From assembly GCA_002278935.1 (NCBI GenBank), contig NCJL01000008.1:124001-188000 (forward strand): DNA of 64,000 bases. The letters run 5' to 3'. The position numbers and the translations under genes were made by a program. Position 1 is the first letter of the stretch; every line of letters begins with the position of its first letter. The notes under the pieces are model-generated. The model was not told the DNA's origin. It was given only the letters and a program-made list of their open reading frames with translations, and made no database searches. This document shows positions 1-8,670 of the stretch, piece after piece. Origin of the DNA: Gallionellales bacterium 39-52-133. GTDB taxonomy: Bacteria > Pseudomonadota > Gammaproteobacteria > Burkholderiales > Gallionellaceae.

Positions 1-997
1 TACCCTTCGGAATAGTGACACCACGACCTTGCATATCCTGCATAGTCTGCTGCATCACACGCTGCGACTCACTTTCAACCAGCGCCTTGGGTGCTTCCAG
101 CTGTGTCACAGCCAGCAATGCATCCATTGCATTATCCTTATTGCGAACCTTGATGCGACGTTCTGCTTCCAGTTTCAGATTGTTTCTGATTTCATCCTTA
201 AGCTTGGCTACATCACCATCAGCAACGCCCAGACCTTTTACAAACTCGGCATCCAGTTCAGGCAAGCGCGGCGCTTCGACCAGATTCATTACAATGGTGA
301 AAGTAACCTTTTTACCTGCCACATCCTTGCCGTGATAGTCGGTGGGGAAAGTCATATCAAACGACCTGGTTTCACCCGCCTTCATACCGATAATGCCTTT
401 TTCAAAGTCCGGCAACATGCGGCCTACACCCAGAACCAGTGCGAAGTCCTTCGCTTCGCCGCCCTCAAATACCACACCGTCCAGCTTGCCGCTGAAATCA
501 ATACGAACCTGATCTTCATTTTGCGCTGCGCGCGTGGCTGGCTCAAATACAGCACGCTGCTTGCGCAATGTGTCGATAGTCTTGTCAATATCCGCATCGC
601 TTAGGGTAAAGGTGAGTCGCTCTACGCTTTGCTTGCTCACATCGCCCACAACCACTTCCGGGTAAACTTCAAACGTTGCAGTGTATTCAATCTGGGGGGC
701 ATTGACATCCTTGGTTTTAATTTCAAAATTGGGATAACCGGCAACCTTGAGATTATTCGCCTTGGCAGCTTCGATAAATGAGCGGTGCAACTCATCGCCC
801 AGCACTTCCTGATGCGCCTGCGTGCCAAATTGCTGTTCCAGAATCTTGAAAGGCACCTTTCCCGGACGGAAACCGGGCACCTTGGCGGTGCGCCCCATAT
901 ACTTGATACGAGCAGCAACTTCACCGAGTAACTGTTGCTGTGGAATGGAGGCATTAAGACGGCGCTCCAATGCACCCAGGGTTTCTATGCTCGACAT
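1..997 (-). CDS. tig: Trigger factor (peptidyl-prolyl isomerase chaperone), 3' end cut by window
   Basis: Ribosome-associated chaperone that meets nascent chains at the exit tunnel. The translation starts MSSIETLGALERRL and carries the ribosome-docking signature GFRPGKVP at residues 42-49. An FKBP-type domain follows (DFSGKLDGVVFEGG, then MLPDFEKGIIGMKAGE), and then the start of the C-terminal helical arm. The ATG at 997 has a purine-rich AAGGATAG upstream, and the protein begins just where family members begin. About 332 codons are present; the C-terminal part lies outside the window. In many proteobacteria tig precedes clpP-clpX-lon, which would fall to the left. The gene is divergent from pgi. 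Confidence 0.95.
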   Translation of the reverse strand, partial: MSSIETLGALERRLNASIPQQQLLGEVAARIKYMGRTAKVPGFRPGKVPFKILEQQFGTQAHQEVLGDELHRSFIEAAKANNLKVAGYPNFEIKTKDVNAPQIEYTATFEVYPEVVVGDVSKQSVERLTFTLSDADIDKTIDTLRKQRAVFEPATRAAQNEDQVRIDFSGKLDGVVFEGGEAKDFALVLGVGRMLPDFEKGIIGMKAGETRSFDMTFPTDYHGKDVAGKKVTFTIVMNLVEAPRLPELDAEFVKGLGVADGDVAKLKDEIRNNLKLEAERRIKVRNKDNAMDALLAVTQLEAPKALVESESQRVMQQTMQDMQGRGVTIPKG

Positions 998-1353
998 ACT
1001 GAACTATCCTTGAAAATAATTGATGAATGAATTTCTAAAGGGAGTGATTCCCTTTGCAGAATGCCTTAATAATACATGAAACAGGGGGTAAAATCATCCA
1101 CAACAGCCAAGTCTCCAGCCCTACAAGCATTGCGGATAATCATTCCTGCGGCTAACCTGACAAAATAAATGGAATTTCGGCCAGACTTCACAGGAAACAG
1201 CCAAATCATATGCTGGAGATGCAGTTAAATAACAAAAAACAACCAATTAGCAATTAAAATATTCATGCAACATACAATTTGTAAGATTGTGCTCATATGA
1301 TTAAATTCAACTTAATGAAACAACTTTCTTAATAACAACAAATACAACCAAAT
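998..1353. other. Divergent intergenic region between tig and pgi
   Basis: About 356 bp of AT-rich sequence between two divergent genes. It must hold both promoters, but no -35/-10 pair stands out enough to be called. I see no ORF, repeat or RNA gene here. No clear Shine-Dalgarno sequence precedes the pgi start. Confidence 0.5.
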
Positions 1354-3021
1354 ATGTCAAAACTCAGCAATTCTCCGGCATGGCAGGCCCTGCAAGCACA
1401 TCAGCAAACAATGGCCGATATCCATATGCGCGACCTGTTTGCCGCAGATCCCGGGCGCTTCGAGAAATTCTCCATACTCTTTAATGACATCCTGTTTGAT
1501 TATTCCAAACATCGGACAACAGAAGAAACACTGCGTCTGTTGCTAAATCTGGCACAGGAGAGGGATATCAAAGGCTGGACTGAAAAAATGTTCAATGGTG
1601 AAGCCATTAACTTCACCGAAAACAGATCGGTTCTGCATACCGCCCTGCGCAATCGCAGCAAACGGCCTGTGCTGGTGAATGACAAAAATGTCATGCCCGA
1701 TATCAATGAAGTACTGGGACGCATGCGAAAATTTTCGAATGATGTGCGCAACGGCGAGTGGAAAGGTTTTAGCGGGAAAGCCATCACCGATGTGGTGAAC
1801 ATCGGTATTGGAGGCTCGGATCTGGGCCCGGCGATGGTCACGGAAGCGCTGCTGGATTATCAGCGTCCCAATATAAATTTCCACTTTGTTTCCAACATAG
1901 ACAGCACACAAATGTTTGAAACAAACCGGCACCTGAATCCTGAAACAACGCTTTTCATTATCGCTTCCAAAACTTTTACCACCCAGGAAACCATGACCAA
2001 TGCACGCTCTGCGCGCGAATGGTTTATGAGCATTGCAAAAGATGAAGGTGCCATCCCAAGACATTTTGTCGCTATCTCAACCAATACGGAAGAAGTCATC
2101 AAATTTGGCATTAGCACCGAACTCATGTTCGAGTTCTGGGACTGGGTAGGCGGACGTTACTCAATGTGGTCGGCAATCGGCCTGTCGATTGTTATCGCGA
2201 TCGGCATGAACCGCTTTGAAGAACTATTGCAGGGCGCCCATGAAATGGATGAACATTTCCGCAATGCCCCGCTGGAAAAAAACCTGCCCGTTATTCTGGG
2301 CATGCTGGGCATCTGGTACAACAACTTCTTCGGTGCCGATACCCATGCCATTATTCCCTACGACCAATATCTGCGCAGATTGCCCGCCTATATTCGGCAG
2401 CTCGACATGGAAAGCAACGGCAAGCGCGTGGATCGGGAAGGCAATCCTGTCGATTATGCAACCGGCCCCATCATCTGGGGTGAGCTCGGTTCCAATGGAC
2501 AGCATGCCTTCTTCCAGCTCATACACCAGAGCGAGCGTCTGATTCCGGCAGACTATATTGCCATGATAGAAAACAAGCATCCCATAGGCGAACACCAAAC
2601 CATCCTGCTGGCCAATTTCTTTGCGCAAACCGAAGCACTCATGCGCGGTAAAAACGCACAGGAAGTGACGGCAGAATTAAAGGCTGAAGGATTGAATGAC
2701 GAGCAGATCAAACAGCTGCTGCCGCATAAAATATTTCCCGGCAACAAACCCAGCAATTCGATCATCCTGCAAAATCTCGACCCAAAAACACTGGGCTCAC
2801 TCGTCGCCTTTTACGAACACAAGGTATTTGTGCAGGGCATCATCTGGAACATCAACTCATTTGACCAATGGGGAGTGGAGCTGGGCAAACAACTTGCAAA
2901 AGTCATACAACCGGAGCTTTCCGGCTCAAACGAAGTGAACAGCCACGACAGCTCCACCAACAGCCTGATCAATTATTACAAATCCCACCGAAAACATCGC
3001 AGATACATTGATACTGTATAG
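1354..3021 (+). CDS. pgi: Glucose-6-phosphate isomerase
   Basis: Cytosolic enzyme that interconverts glucose-6-phosphate and fructose-6-phosphate, linking glycolysis/gluconeogenesis to the glycogen genes further along this window. At 555 aa it is full length. Visible family signatures are [20 protein letters not shown] near residue 80, the sugar-phosphate loop IGIGGSDLG at 150-158, GGRYSMWS at 266-273, the catalytic glutamate region [17 protein letters not shown] (Glu377), and [14 protein letters not shown] near the C-terminus with the conserved lysine. A radical SAM gene starts 14 bp downstream, so the two are probably co-transcribed. Nothing looks broken. Confidence 0.97.
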   Translation: MSKLSNSPAWQALQAHQQTMADIHMRDLFAADPGRFEKFSILFNDILFDYSKHRTTEETLRLLLNLAQERDIKGWTEKMFNGEAINFTENRSVLHTALRNRSKRPVLVNDKNVMPDINEVLGRMRKFSNDVRNGEWKGFSGKAITDVVNIGIGGSDLGPAMVTEALLDYQRPNINFHFVSNIDSTQMFETNRHLNPETTLFIIASKTFTTQETMTNARSAREWFMSIAKDEGAIPRHFVAISTNTEEVIKFGISTELMFEFWDWVGGRYSMWSAIGLSIVIAIGMNRFEELLQGAHEMDEHFRNAPLEKNLPVILGMLGIWYNNFFGADTHAIIPYDQYLRRLPAYIRQLDMESNGKRVDREGNPVDYATGPIIWGELGSNGQHAFFQLIHQSERLIPADYIAMIENKHPIGEHQTILLANFFAQTEALMRGKNAQEVTAELKAEGLNDEQIKQLLPHKIFPGNKPSNSIILQNLDPKTLGSLVAFYEHKVFVQGIIWNINSFDQWGVELGKQLAKVIQPELSGSNEVNSHDSSTNSLINYYKSHRKHRRYIDTV

Positions 3022-3035
3022 CAGCCGGAATCGCT

Positions 3036-3911
3036 ATGCTTTTCGACATGCCCCTGTACCGGCCTCCAGCCGAGGCCGATAACCTGATCATCCAGGCTAC
3101 CCTGGGCTGCAGCTTCAACCAGTGCAGTTTCTGCGCGATGTACCGCAGCAAGCAGTACAGTGAACGCGCGCTTGCGTCCGTATTTGCCGATATTCAGCAG
3201 GCTGCAACAGAAAAGCCCGATGCTCACCGCGTATTTCTGGCCGATGGCGATGCGCTCGCACTGCCCACCGACCACCTGCTGGAAATCCTGCGTGAGCTGA
3301 CCAGAGTCCTGCCCAGGCTTGCACGTGTCTCCTGTTACGCCACGCCCGCCAATATTCAACGCAAGAGTGCAGAGGAGCTTTTGCTCCTGCAACAGCATAA
3401 GCTCAATCTGCTCTATGTGGGCGTGGAATCCGGCTCTGATGTCATGCTGAAGAAAATCACCAAAGGCGCAACACAACGCCGCATGATTGAAGTGCTGAGC
3501 AAGGCACACGCGAGCGGCTTAAAAGTATCGGCAACGGTGATACTGGGTCTGGGTGGACATACACATAGCGACGAGCATATAAACGGCACCATCGCGCTGC
3601 TTAACAGTGCGCCAGTGACCTATCTGTCAACATTACAGCTCTATCTGGATAACAGCATAGAGGCCGAATTTTACAAGAAATTTGGCGAACCCTTCGAAGC
3701 GCTGGATGACCTCGCGATACTCAGGGAACAGGAAAAACTGATCAACGGCCTCAATCCGCCACAGCCCATCGTGTTCCGTTCCAACCATGCGTCCAATGCG
3801 CTGGCGCTGGCGGGAAATCTGCCCAGAGACAAAGAAAAGCTTCTGATGAACTTGCGTGAGGCGGTGCAAGGTGTGCGACCGTTAAGGCCGCAGTTTATGC
3901 GTGGCCTATAA
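3036..3911 (+). CDS. Radical SAM protein of unknown specificity
   Basis: A 291-aa single-domain radical SAM protein. The [4Fe-4S] ligands are in GCSFNQCSFCAMY, with Cx4Cx2C spacing, a variant seen in the YgiQ/Elp3-like branch rather than the standard Cx3Cx2C. Later parts resemble the SAM and barrel motifs of that branch (VFLADGDAL, LLYVGVESGSDVMLKKI, VSATVILGLGGH). There is no B12-binding or TRAM domain. It starts 14 bp after pgi and is probably read through from it, but nothing here points to a substrate. The family assignment is solid; the reaction is unknown. Confidence 0.85.
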   Translation: MLFDMPLYRPPAEADNLIIQATLGCSFNQCSFCAMYRSKQYSERALASVFADIQQAATEKPDAHRVFLADGDALALPTDHLLEILRELTRVLPRLARVSCYATPANIQRKSAEELLLLQQHKLNLLYVGVESGSDVMLKKITKGATQRRMIEVLSKAHASGLKVSATVILGLGGHTHSDEHINGTIALLNSAPVTYLSTLQLYLDNSIEAEFYKKFGEPFEALDDLAILREQEKLINGLNPPQPIVFRSNHASNALALAGNLPRDKEKLLMNLREAVQGVRPLRPQFMRGL

Positions 3912-3953
3912 AACCGGAAGGCGCGGCGTCAATTTGAAGTAAATATAAACTTT

Positions 3954-4490
3954 CTATTTCATCTTAGCCGCAAAATGCTCCTTGAATTTCTTCAGCTTGG
4001 GTGCCACCACAAACTGGCAGTAGCCCTGCTCCGGATGATTGGCATAATAGTGCTGGTGATAGCTTTCGGCCGGATAGAAGGTTGACGCTGCCACCAGTTC
4101 AGTCACCAGCGGAGCAGGAAAAATATGCTGCTTTCTTAGTTCCAGCATCAGCTCGGCTGCTTCGGCGCGCTGGTCTTCGTTGTGATAATAAATAGCCGAA
4201 CGGTATTGCGTGCCCTTGTCGTTGCCCTGACGATTAAGCGTGGTGGGGTCGTGTATCGTGAAGAACACCGACAGCAGCTCGCCATAGCTTACCTGCGCCG
4301 GGTCAAAGCTGATCTGCACCGCTTCGGCATGGCCGCTATTGCCGCTGCATACTTCTTCGTAAGTGGGGTCGGGTTTTTCACCGGCGATATAGCCTGACAC
4401 CACTTTCTCGACACCGCGCATCTGCTCGTACACCGCTTCCAGACACCAGAAACAGCCGCCTGCCAATGTTGCAATCTGTTTGTCGCTCAT
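3954..4490 (-). CDS. msrA: Peptide-methionine (S)-S-oxide reductase MsrA
   Basis: Repairs the S-epimer of methionine sulfoxide in oxidised proteins. The catalytic motif GCFWC is at residues 12-16 with the active cysteine at 13. The later block YYHNEDQRAEAAE and the C-terminal EQGYCQFVV region also match the family. At 178 aa it is a single-domain MsrA without an MsrB fusion. I place the start at the ATG at 4490: AGGGGA lies 5 bp before it. A GTG one codon earlier would sit too close to that site. It converges with the radical SAM gene and stands alone on its strand. Confidence 0.95.
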   Translation of the reverse strand: MSDKQIATLAGGCFWCLEAVYEQMRGVEKVVSGYIAGEKPDPTYEEVCSGNSGHAEAVQISFDPAQVSYGELLSVFFTIHDPTTLNRQGNDKGTQYRSAIYYHNEDQRAEAAELMLELRKQHIFPAPLVTELVAASTFYPAESYHQHYYANHPEQGYCQFVVAPKLKKFKEHFAAKMK

Positions 4491-4536
4491 CACATTCCCC
4501 TGTAATTATTCCAAGATCGAAAAACATCGGTTTCAT

Positions 4537-4641
4537 CCACAGATTACACAGATTTGCACAGATTCCATGCATTAATCTGCAACAATCCAAACTTCCAAAT
4601 GGCAAAAGCATTTACCTAAGAATTCTGTTCTTAATCTGTGG
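4537..4641. repeat. CACAGATT repeat cluster with closing inverted repeat
   Basis: Three copies of CACAGATT start at 4538, 4547 and 4557. A perfect 10-bp inverted arm (CCACAGATTA at 4537-4546 and TAATCTGTGG at 4632-4641) encloses the segment. It lies between modC and msrA, both on the minus strand. From memory, CACAGATTACACAGATT-type strings recur in betaproteobacterial intergenic DNA, so this is probably a dispersed repeat. It could also act as a 3' hairpin for the mod operon. Confidence 0.5.
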
Positions 4642-4654
4642 GCCAATGAATTTT

Positions 4655-5536
4655 CTATAATGATCCAACCGCAACCAGCACCGGATTAAACGCCTTCGAC
4701 ATCAGCATCACGCGATCGCCCTGTTTGATACTCTTAACTTCATCCGCTGTCGCGATCACACGCACCACCTGGTTGCCCACCAGCAGCGTCACCGCAAACA
4801 CCACATCAGCTGTTTCGATGTCCAGTACTTCGCCGGCAAAGCTGAATTTGCCATTGGCTTGCCCTGCTTTAAATACCTCGGCAGGAGTGCCCTGCTTCGC
4901 AATACGTCCGTGTTCAATCACCAGCACCCGCTGCGACAATTTATACACTTCGCTGATGTCATGGCTGACCATCACCGTAGTCAGGCCATAGTGGCGCTGC
5001 ATGCGCATTACTTCATCCTGCAGACGCACCCGGGTGGTATGATCCAGAGCAGAGAAAGGCTCGTCCAGCAGCAGCAATTTCGGCTCGGCAGCCAGCGCGC
5101 GCGCCAGTGCCACACGCTGTTTCTGTCCGCCGGAAAGCGTATCCGGTTTGCGCTGCTGCAGTTCGCCCAGCCCCATCATTTCAATCAATTCTGCCACACG
5201 CTTGCGGTCACCCTCCGGACGCAGTGCAAACTCCAGATTGCCGCGCACGGTCATATTGGGAAACAGCGCATAGTCCTGAAACATATAACCGGCGCGTCTG
5301 TGTCTGGCGGGAAGCATGGTCGCAACCCTGCTATCAAACCAGGTTTCGCCATTTACCTTTATAGTGCCGCCATCCGGTTTTTCAAGACCGGCCAGACAGC
5401 GCAGCAGCGTGGTTTTTCCGGCACCGGACTGGCCGAACAGCGAGATAAATTCGCCCTGCTCAATGCTCAATTGCAGCGCCAAAGTGAACTCGCCTTGTGC
5501 CGAGAAGAGCTTTTTGGTGATGTCGATTTCTATCAT
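4655..5536 (-). CDS. modC: Molybdate ABC transporter ATPase ModC
   Basis: ATPase subunit that powers molybdate import with ModB and ModA. Walker A is GQSGAGKT at residues 35-42, the signature is LSGGQKQR, Walker B is LLLLDEP, and the switch histidine sits in VMVSHDISE. After the nucleotide-binding domain only about 60 residues remain, enough for a single TOBE-like fold. At 293 aa it is shorter than the roughly 350-aa ModC with a full di-Mop tail. A separate di-Mop protein is encoded in the same operon, which may supply the missing function (inference). The modB stop and modC start are separated by one base. Confidence 0.93.
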   Translation of the reverse strand: MIEIDITKKLFSAQGEFTLALQLSIEQGEFISLFGQSGAGKTTLLRCLAGLEKPDGGTIKVNGETWFDSRVATMLPARHRRAGYMFQDYALFPNMTVRGNLEFALRPEGDRKRVAELIEMMGLGELQQRKPDTLSGGQKQRVALARALAAEPKLLLLDEPFSALDHTTRVRLQDEVMRMQRHYGLTTVMVSHDISEVYKLSQRVLVIEHGRIAKQGTPAEVFKAGQANGKFSFAGEVLDIETADVVFAVTLLVGNQVVRVIATADEVKSIKQGDRVMLMSKAFNPVLVAVGSL

Positions 5537-5537
5537 C

Positions 5538-6212
5538 TCAGCCTATCTTCATCAACAGCTTGCGGTTGATCAGATACACCGTCAGCAGAATAACGAAGCA
5601 CACGCTGAACAGCACCAGCGCATAGAAATTTGCCGCCGCATAATTGAGCGACTCCACCTCGTCGTATATCGCAATTGCCGCCACCTTGGTTTCGCCGGGC
5701 AGGTTGCCGCCTATCATCATCACCACGCCGAATTCGCCTATGGTGTGCGCAAACGACAGCACCACACCGGCCAGCAATCCGGGTTTGATATTGGGCAGCA
5801 GCACATGCACAAAGGTCTGCCAGCGGCTCTTGCCCAGCGTGCAGGCGGCTTCTGTCAGTGAGCGCGGCAGCGCCTGAAAACCGGACTGCACCGGATGCAC
5901 CATAAACGGAAAACTGAAGATCACCGACGCCACCACCAGCCCGGCAAAACTGAAGGCAAGCTTGATGCCAATATAGGTTTCCACAAAATGGCCGAACGCG
6001 CTTTGCGGACTGAAGGCCAGCAACAGATAAAATCCCAGCACTGACGGCGGCAGCACCAGCGGCATGCTCACCAGCGTTTCCAGCACCGGCTTGATGCGCA
6101 CCCTGGTGAAGGCCATCCAGTACGCAAACGGTATGCCGATCAGACACAGGATCAGCGTCGTCAGTGCGGCAAGCTTAAAGGTCAAAATCAGCGGTTGCAG
6201 GTCATAGTCCAT
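5538..6212 (-). CDS. modB: Molybdate ABC transporter permease ModB
   Basis: Inner-membrane permease that forms the molybdate channel with ModC. The 224-aa protein has several hydrophobic segments and the permease EAA-type loop that contacts the ATPase (SLTEAACTLGKSRWQTFVHVLLP), as well as SFAHTIGEFGVVMMIGGN near the C-terminus, typical of ModB. Its ATG at 6212 has GAGGTGA upstream and lies inside the last codons of the di-Mop gene, an 11-bp overlap implying translational coupling. It is the third gene of a four-gene operon. Confidence 0.93.
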   Translation of the reverse strand: MDYDLQPLILTFKLAALTTLILCLIGIPFAYWMAFTRVRIKPVLETLVSMPLVLPPSVLGFYLLLAFSPQSAFGHFVETYIGIKLAFSFAGLVVASVIFSFPFMVHPVQSGFQALPRSLTEAACTLGKSRWQTFVHVLLPNIKPGLLAGVVLSFAHTIGEFGVVMMIGGNLPGETKVAAIAIYDEVESLNYAAANFYALVLFSVCFVILLTVYLINRKLLMKIG

Positions 6213-6615
6213 CAGTCACCTCCAGCAGCGTCACCTCATTGGCCTTGACCAAGGCTTCCACTTCATTGCCCGCTTTGATGTCCATGCGCTTGATTGAACG
6301 GGTGGTGATAATGCTGCTGATCTGCCGGCCGCGATAATCCAGCACCACCTCGCTCAGAATCACGCCGCCGCGCACCTGCTTCACCGTAGTATGCATGCGA
6401 TTGCGCAGGCTAATCAGACCGCTGAGGCCCTTGGCCAGCGACACTTCGGTTTCCTTGAACAACACCTCAACCACATTGCCAATTTTCAAATACGCTGCGT
6501 CATCCGGTGTCTCCAGCAGCGTCGCGGTAAAGCTGTCACCCATCACATCCACATCCACCAGCGACACATGGTCGTTGGATTCAATATGGGTAATGCGGCC
6601 GCGCAATTTATTCAT
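6202..6615 (-). CDS. Di-Mop (TOBE) molybdate-binding protein
   Basis: A 137-aa protein made of two consecutive Mop/TOBE units, roughly residues 1-68 and 70-137. Each has the pattern basic N-terminus, then a short beta barrel ending in V-K-A/E-T/N-E-V (FKETEVSLAKG and VKANEVTLLE). Such molbindins bind molybdate or tungstate oxyanions in the cytoplasm for storage or delivery. The gene sits between modA (ATGA overlap) and modB (11-bp overlap). The ModC encoded here has only a short C-terminal tail, so this protein may take the role of the regulatory di-Mop domain usually fused to ModC; that is inference. Confidence 0.85.
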   Translation of the reverse strand: MNKLRGRITHIESNDHVSLVDVDVMGDSFTATLLETPDDAAYLKIGNVVEVLFKETEVSLAKGLSGLISLRNRMHTTVKQVRGGVILSEVVLDYRGRQISSIITTRSIKRMDIKAGNEVEALVKANEVTLLEVTDGL

Positions 6616-7370
6616 GGCAGGATATATCCGAATTTGTCGAGGATGGCACGCGCCTTGGCTGACGCCATAAATTCAATAAAAAGTTTTGCCGCAGCCGCAT
6701 TGCTCTGCGCGCCATGCTTCAGCAGCACCAGGCCCTGCTCGATGGGTTGATAGCTCTCTCGCGGCACTTCTATCCATTTCCCGCGCCCCTGCATTTGCGG
6801 GGCCAGTACCACGGATTTTGCGGTAAAACCAATCTCAACCGATCTGGTGTCGATGTATTGATTCACCTGTGCAATGCTTTCGCCATAGATCAGCCTGGGT
6901 TCAACCGCACTGCGCAGCTTGAAATAATCCAGCGCATGCATCGCTTCGCGCCCATAGGGAGCCAGCTTGGGATTCGCCATCGCTACTTTTTTCACCGCCG
7001 GAGTGGCCAGCACAACCAGGCCCTGGCTCAGATCGAGCGGCTGCAAGGTCCACAGCACCAGCACGCCGCGTGCATATACTTTGGGAGCGGCGACCGCGAA
7101 ACCATCCTGGTACAACGCCTGTGGAAACTCCATATCCGCTGACAGGAACACATCGTAGGGCGCGCCGCTTTTGATCTGCGCGGTGATCTTGCCGGATGAA
7201 GCAAACACACCCTTTGCGTCAATGCCGCTGGATTTTCTGAACTCGGTCTTCAGTTCATCAAACACAAACTTCACATTGGCCGCCACCGCCACCGTCAAGG
7301 ACTCCGCCGCTACGGCATTGAAACCAACACTCAGGGTAACAATACCCAGCAGCCTCGCAAACAATTTCAT
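6612..7370 (-). CDS. modA: Molybdate-binding periplasmic protein ModA
   Basis: Periplasmic solute-binding protein that delivers molybdate to ModBC. The start at 7370 gives MKLFARLLGIVTLSVGFNAVAAE, a standard Sec signal peptide cleaved after AVAA. An upstream in-frame start would add 12 odd residues before the signal. The mature protein begins LTVAVAANVKFVFDEL and includes FASSGKITAQIKSGAPYDVFL, the oxyanion-binding lobe of the ModA family. The gene is first in the operon modA-mop-modB-modC and its stop overlaps the next start in ATGA. A 25-bp AT-rich repeat lies just upstream, at 7391-7415. Confidence 0.94.
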   Translation of the reverse strand: MKLFARLLGIVTLSVGFNAVAAESLTVAVAANVKFVFDELKTEFRKSSGIDAKGVFASSGKITAQIKSGAPYDVFLSADMEFPQALYQDGFAVAAPKVYARGVLVLWTLQPLDLSQGLVVLATPAVKKVAMANPKLAPYGREAMHALDYFKLRSAVEPRLIYGESIAQVNQYIDTRSVEIGFTAKSVVLAPQMQGRGKWIEVPRESYQPIEQGLVLLKHGAQSNAAAAKLFIEFMASAKARAILDKFGYILP

Positions 7371-7390
7371 AATCCACCCGTATTTCAATT

Positions 7391-7418
7391 TATTCAATAA
7401 AATCAAGTACTTATATAA
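7391..7418 (+). repeat. Dispersed AT-rich repeat, copy A (modA upstream region)
   Basis: Contains TATTCAATAAAATCAAGTAC followed by TTATATAA. Near-identical strings occur at 40372-40397 (minus strand) and 51727-51754, and a shorter version at 30269-30286. This copy lies between the GNAT stop and the modA start, so it may carry or disturb the mod promoter. Confidence 0.6.
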
Positions 7419-7435
7419 ATAACGAATACTTGGCC

Positions 7436-7972
7436 TTAATCGTGAAAAGACGCTGCATCCAGCGTCTTTTCCATCAACTCAATTTCCAGGCCCGCAACTT
7501 TTGGAATACCAAACCTGAGCTCATCGGGAAAGGCTTTTATCTTCCCGGTACGGCGATAACCGCGCCGCTCATAAAAGGCAATCAGTTCATGCCTGAGCGT
7601 AATGACATGCATCAGCATCTTGTCCGCGCCCCACATTTTAATCGCAGCAGCCTCGGCTGCCTGCATCAATTTTTTACCCCGCCCCTGTCCCTGCAAACCG
7701 GGTTTAATCACCAGCATGCCCATATGCGCAGTCCGATGTGCGTGGTGCAAATGCACCGTACCTGTTAGCTCGGCATCCTCAAAACACAGCAGCACAATTG
7801 AATGCCCAGCGCCAATCAGACTGCTCACCTCATCCGCATCGGTGCGCTGCCCGCCAAGCAGGTCGGCCTCCGTTGTCCACCCTGCCCGGCTTGCCTCGCC
7901 ACGATAGGCAGCATTCACCAGCGCCACGACGCTCTCCACCTCCGCCAGCACCGCTGGCCGATACGTCAGCAT
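7436..7972 (-). CDS. GNAT family N-acetyltransferase
   Basis: A 178-aa cytosolic acetyltransferase. The acetyl-CoA pyrophosphate loop is GLQGQGRGKKLMQ near residues 93-105. The motif-B region LRHELIAFYERRGYRRTGK near the C-terminal third is typical of GNAT enzymes. The acceptor cannot be deduced. The gene is only 3 bp downstream of the DUF2062 gene on the same strand, so the two probably form a unit. Its last codons form a terminator-like hairpin (7444-7471), which would separate it from the mod operon downstream. Confidence 0.85.
   Translation of the reverse strand: MLTYRPAVLAEVESVVALVNAAYRGEASRAGWTTEADLLGGQRTDADEVSSLIGAGHSIVLLCFEDAELTGTVHLHHAHRTAHMGMLVIKPGLQGQGRGKKLMQAAEAAAIKMWGADKMLMHVITLRHELIAFYERRGYRRTGKIKAFPDELRFGIPKVAGLEIELMEKTLDAASFHD
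7444..7471 (-). terminator. Hairpin inside the 3' end of the GNAT gene
   Basis: Perfect 12-bp arms, GAAAAGACGCTG at 7444-7455 and CAGCGTCTTTTC at 7460-7471, with a 4-nt loop. On the minus strand the 3' arm ends in TCTTTTC, so it looks like an intrinsic terminator built from the last codons (TLDAASFHD) of the GNAT gene. The U-tract is short, so termination may be partial. Confidence 0.5.
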
Positions 7973-7975
7973 CTG

Positions 7976-8518
7976 CTAATGCCCGCGCATGCCATGCTTG
8001 CGCCACTGCCACATCACCCACAAGCGCCAGCCCATACGCACCGACACATACCCCAGCAGCGACAGAAGCACCGCAAGCAATGGCAGACCAAGCGCAAACG
8101 GCTTGCCCAGCGAAACCACCCACTCCAGCATCACCGAATACCAGTTATCCCAGCCCATTTCCGGGGCCACCAATTTTGCGGAAACCACCTCACTGCCCTG
8201 GCCGGTGACGAAGGCACCAAGCTGATAGGCCACCAGATACAAGGGCACAATGGTAAAAGGATTGGTATAAAACGTGGTAAACATAGCCACGGGCAGGTTT
8301 ACGCGGAACAGCACCGCCAACAGCGCTGCCCCTATCATTTGCAGCGGGCCTGGAATCAGGCCGCAGAACATGCCTACCGCCACCCCGCCGGAAACAGAAC
8401 GGCGATGCAGATGCCACAGATTCGGGTGCTTCAGCCATACGCCAAACGGCTGCAGCAGACGATTCTTCCTGATCGTCTCATGGCTGGGCAGTAACTTTTT
8501 AAAATATTTTTTTGGCAC
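7976..8518 (-). CDS. DUF2062 membrane protein
   Basis: A 180-aa inner-membrane protein of the DUF2062 family. The N-terminal signature is HPNLWHLHRRSVSGGVAVGMFCGLIPGP, then FYTNPFTIVPLYLVAYQLGAF, with three to four hydrophobic segments. The start is a GTG at 8518 (GTG CCA AAA AAA), which matches the usual MPKKxFK beginning; no good Shine-Dalgarno precedes it. The function of the family is unknown. A distant relative of the TIGR03546 type occurs at 53661-54185 in this window. Confidence 0.85.
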   Translation of the reverse strand: MPKKYFKKLLPSHETIRKNRLLQPFGVWLKHPNLWHLHRRSVSGGVAVGMFCGLIPGPLQMIGAALLAVLFRVNLPVAMFTTFYTNPFTIVPLYLVAYQLGAFVTGQGSEVVSAKLVAPEMGWDNWYSVMLEWVVSLGKPFALGLPLLAVLLSLLGYVSVRMGWRLWVMWQWRKHGMRGH

Positions 8519-8670
8519 GGTTGGGATAATTCTGCGAACTGTAAATAGGATTATTCATGAATTAATTTCTTCAGGGTTCCAAAATCTACCCCAACCCCAT
8601 TCACGCTTGAAGCGTTGCGCGGAGGGCGGAATTCCCGGGAAATCTCTGGGTTAATTGTAACTTACCTGAT

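Noticed and set aside
1543..2064. Long frame on the minus strand inside pgi
   Set aside because: Antisense shadow; pgi motifs on the plus strand are unambiguous.
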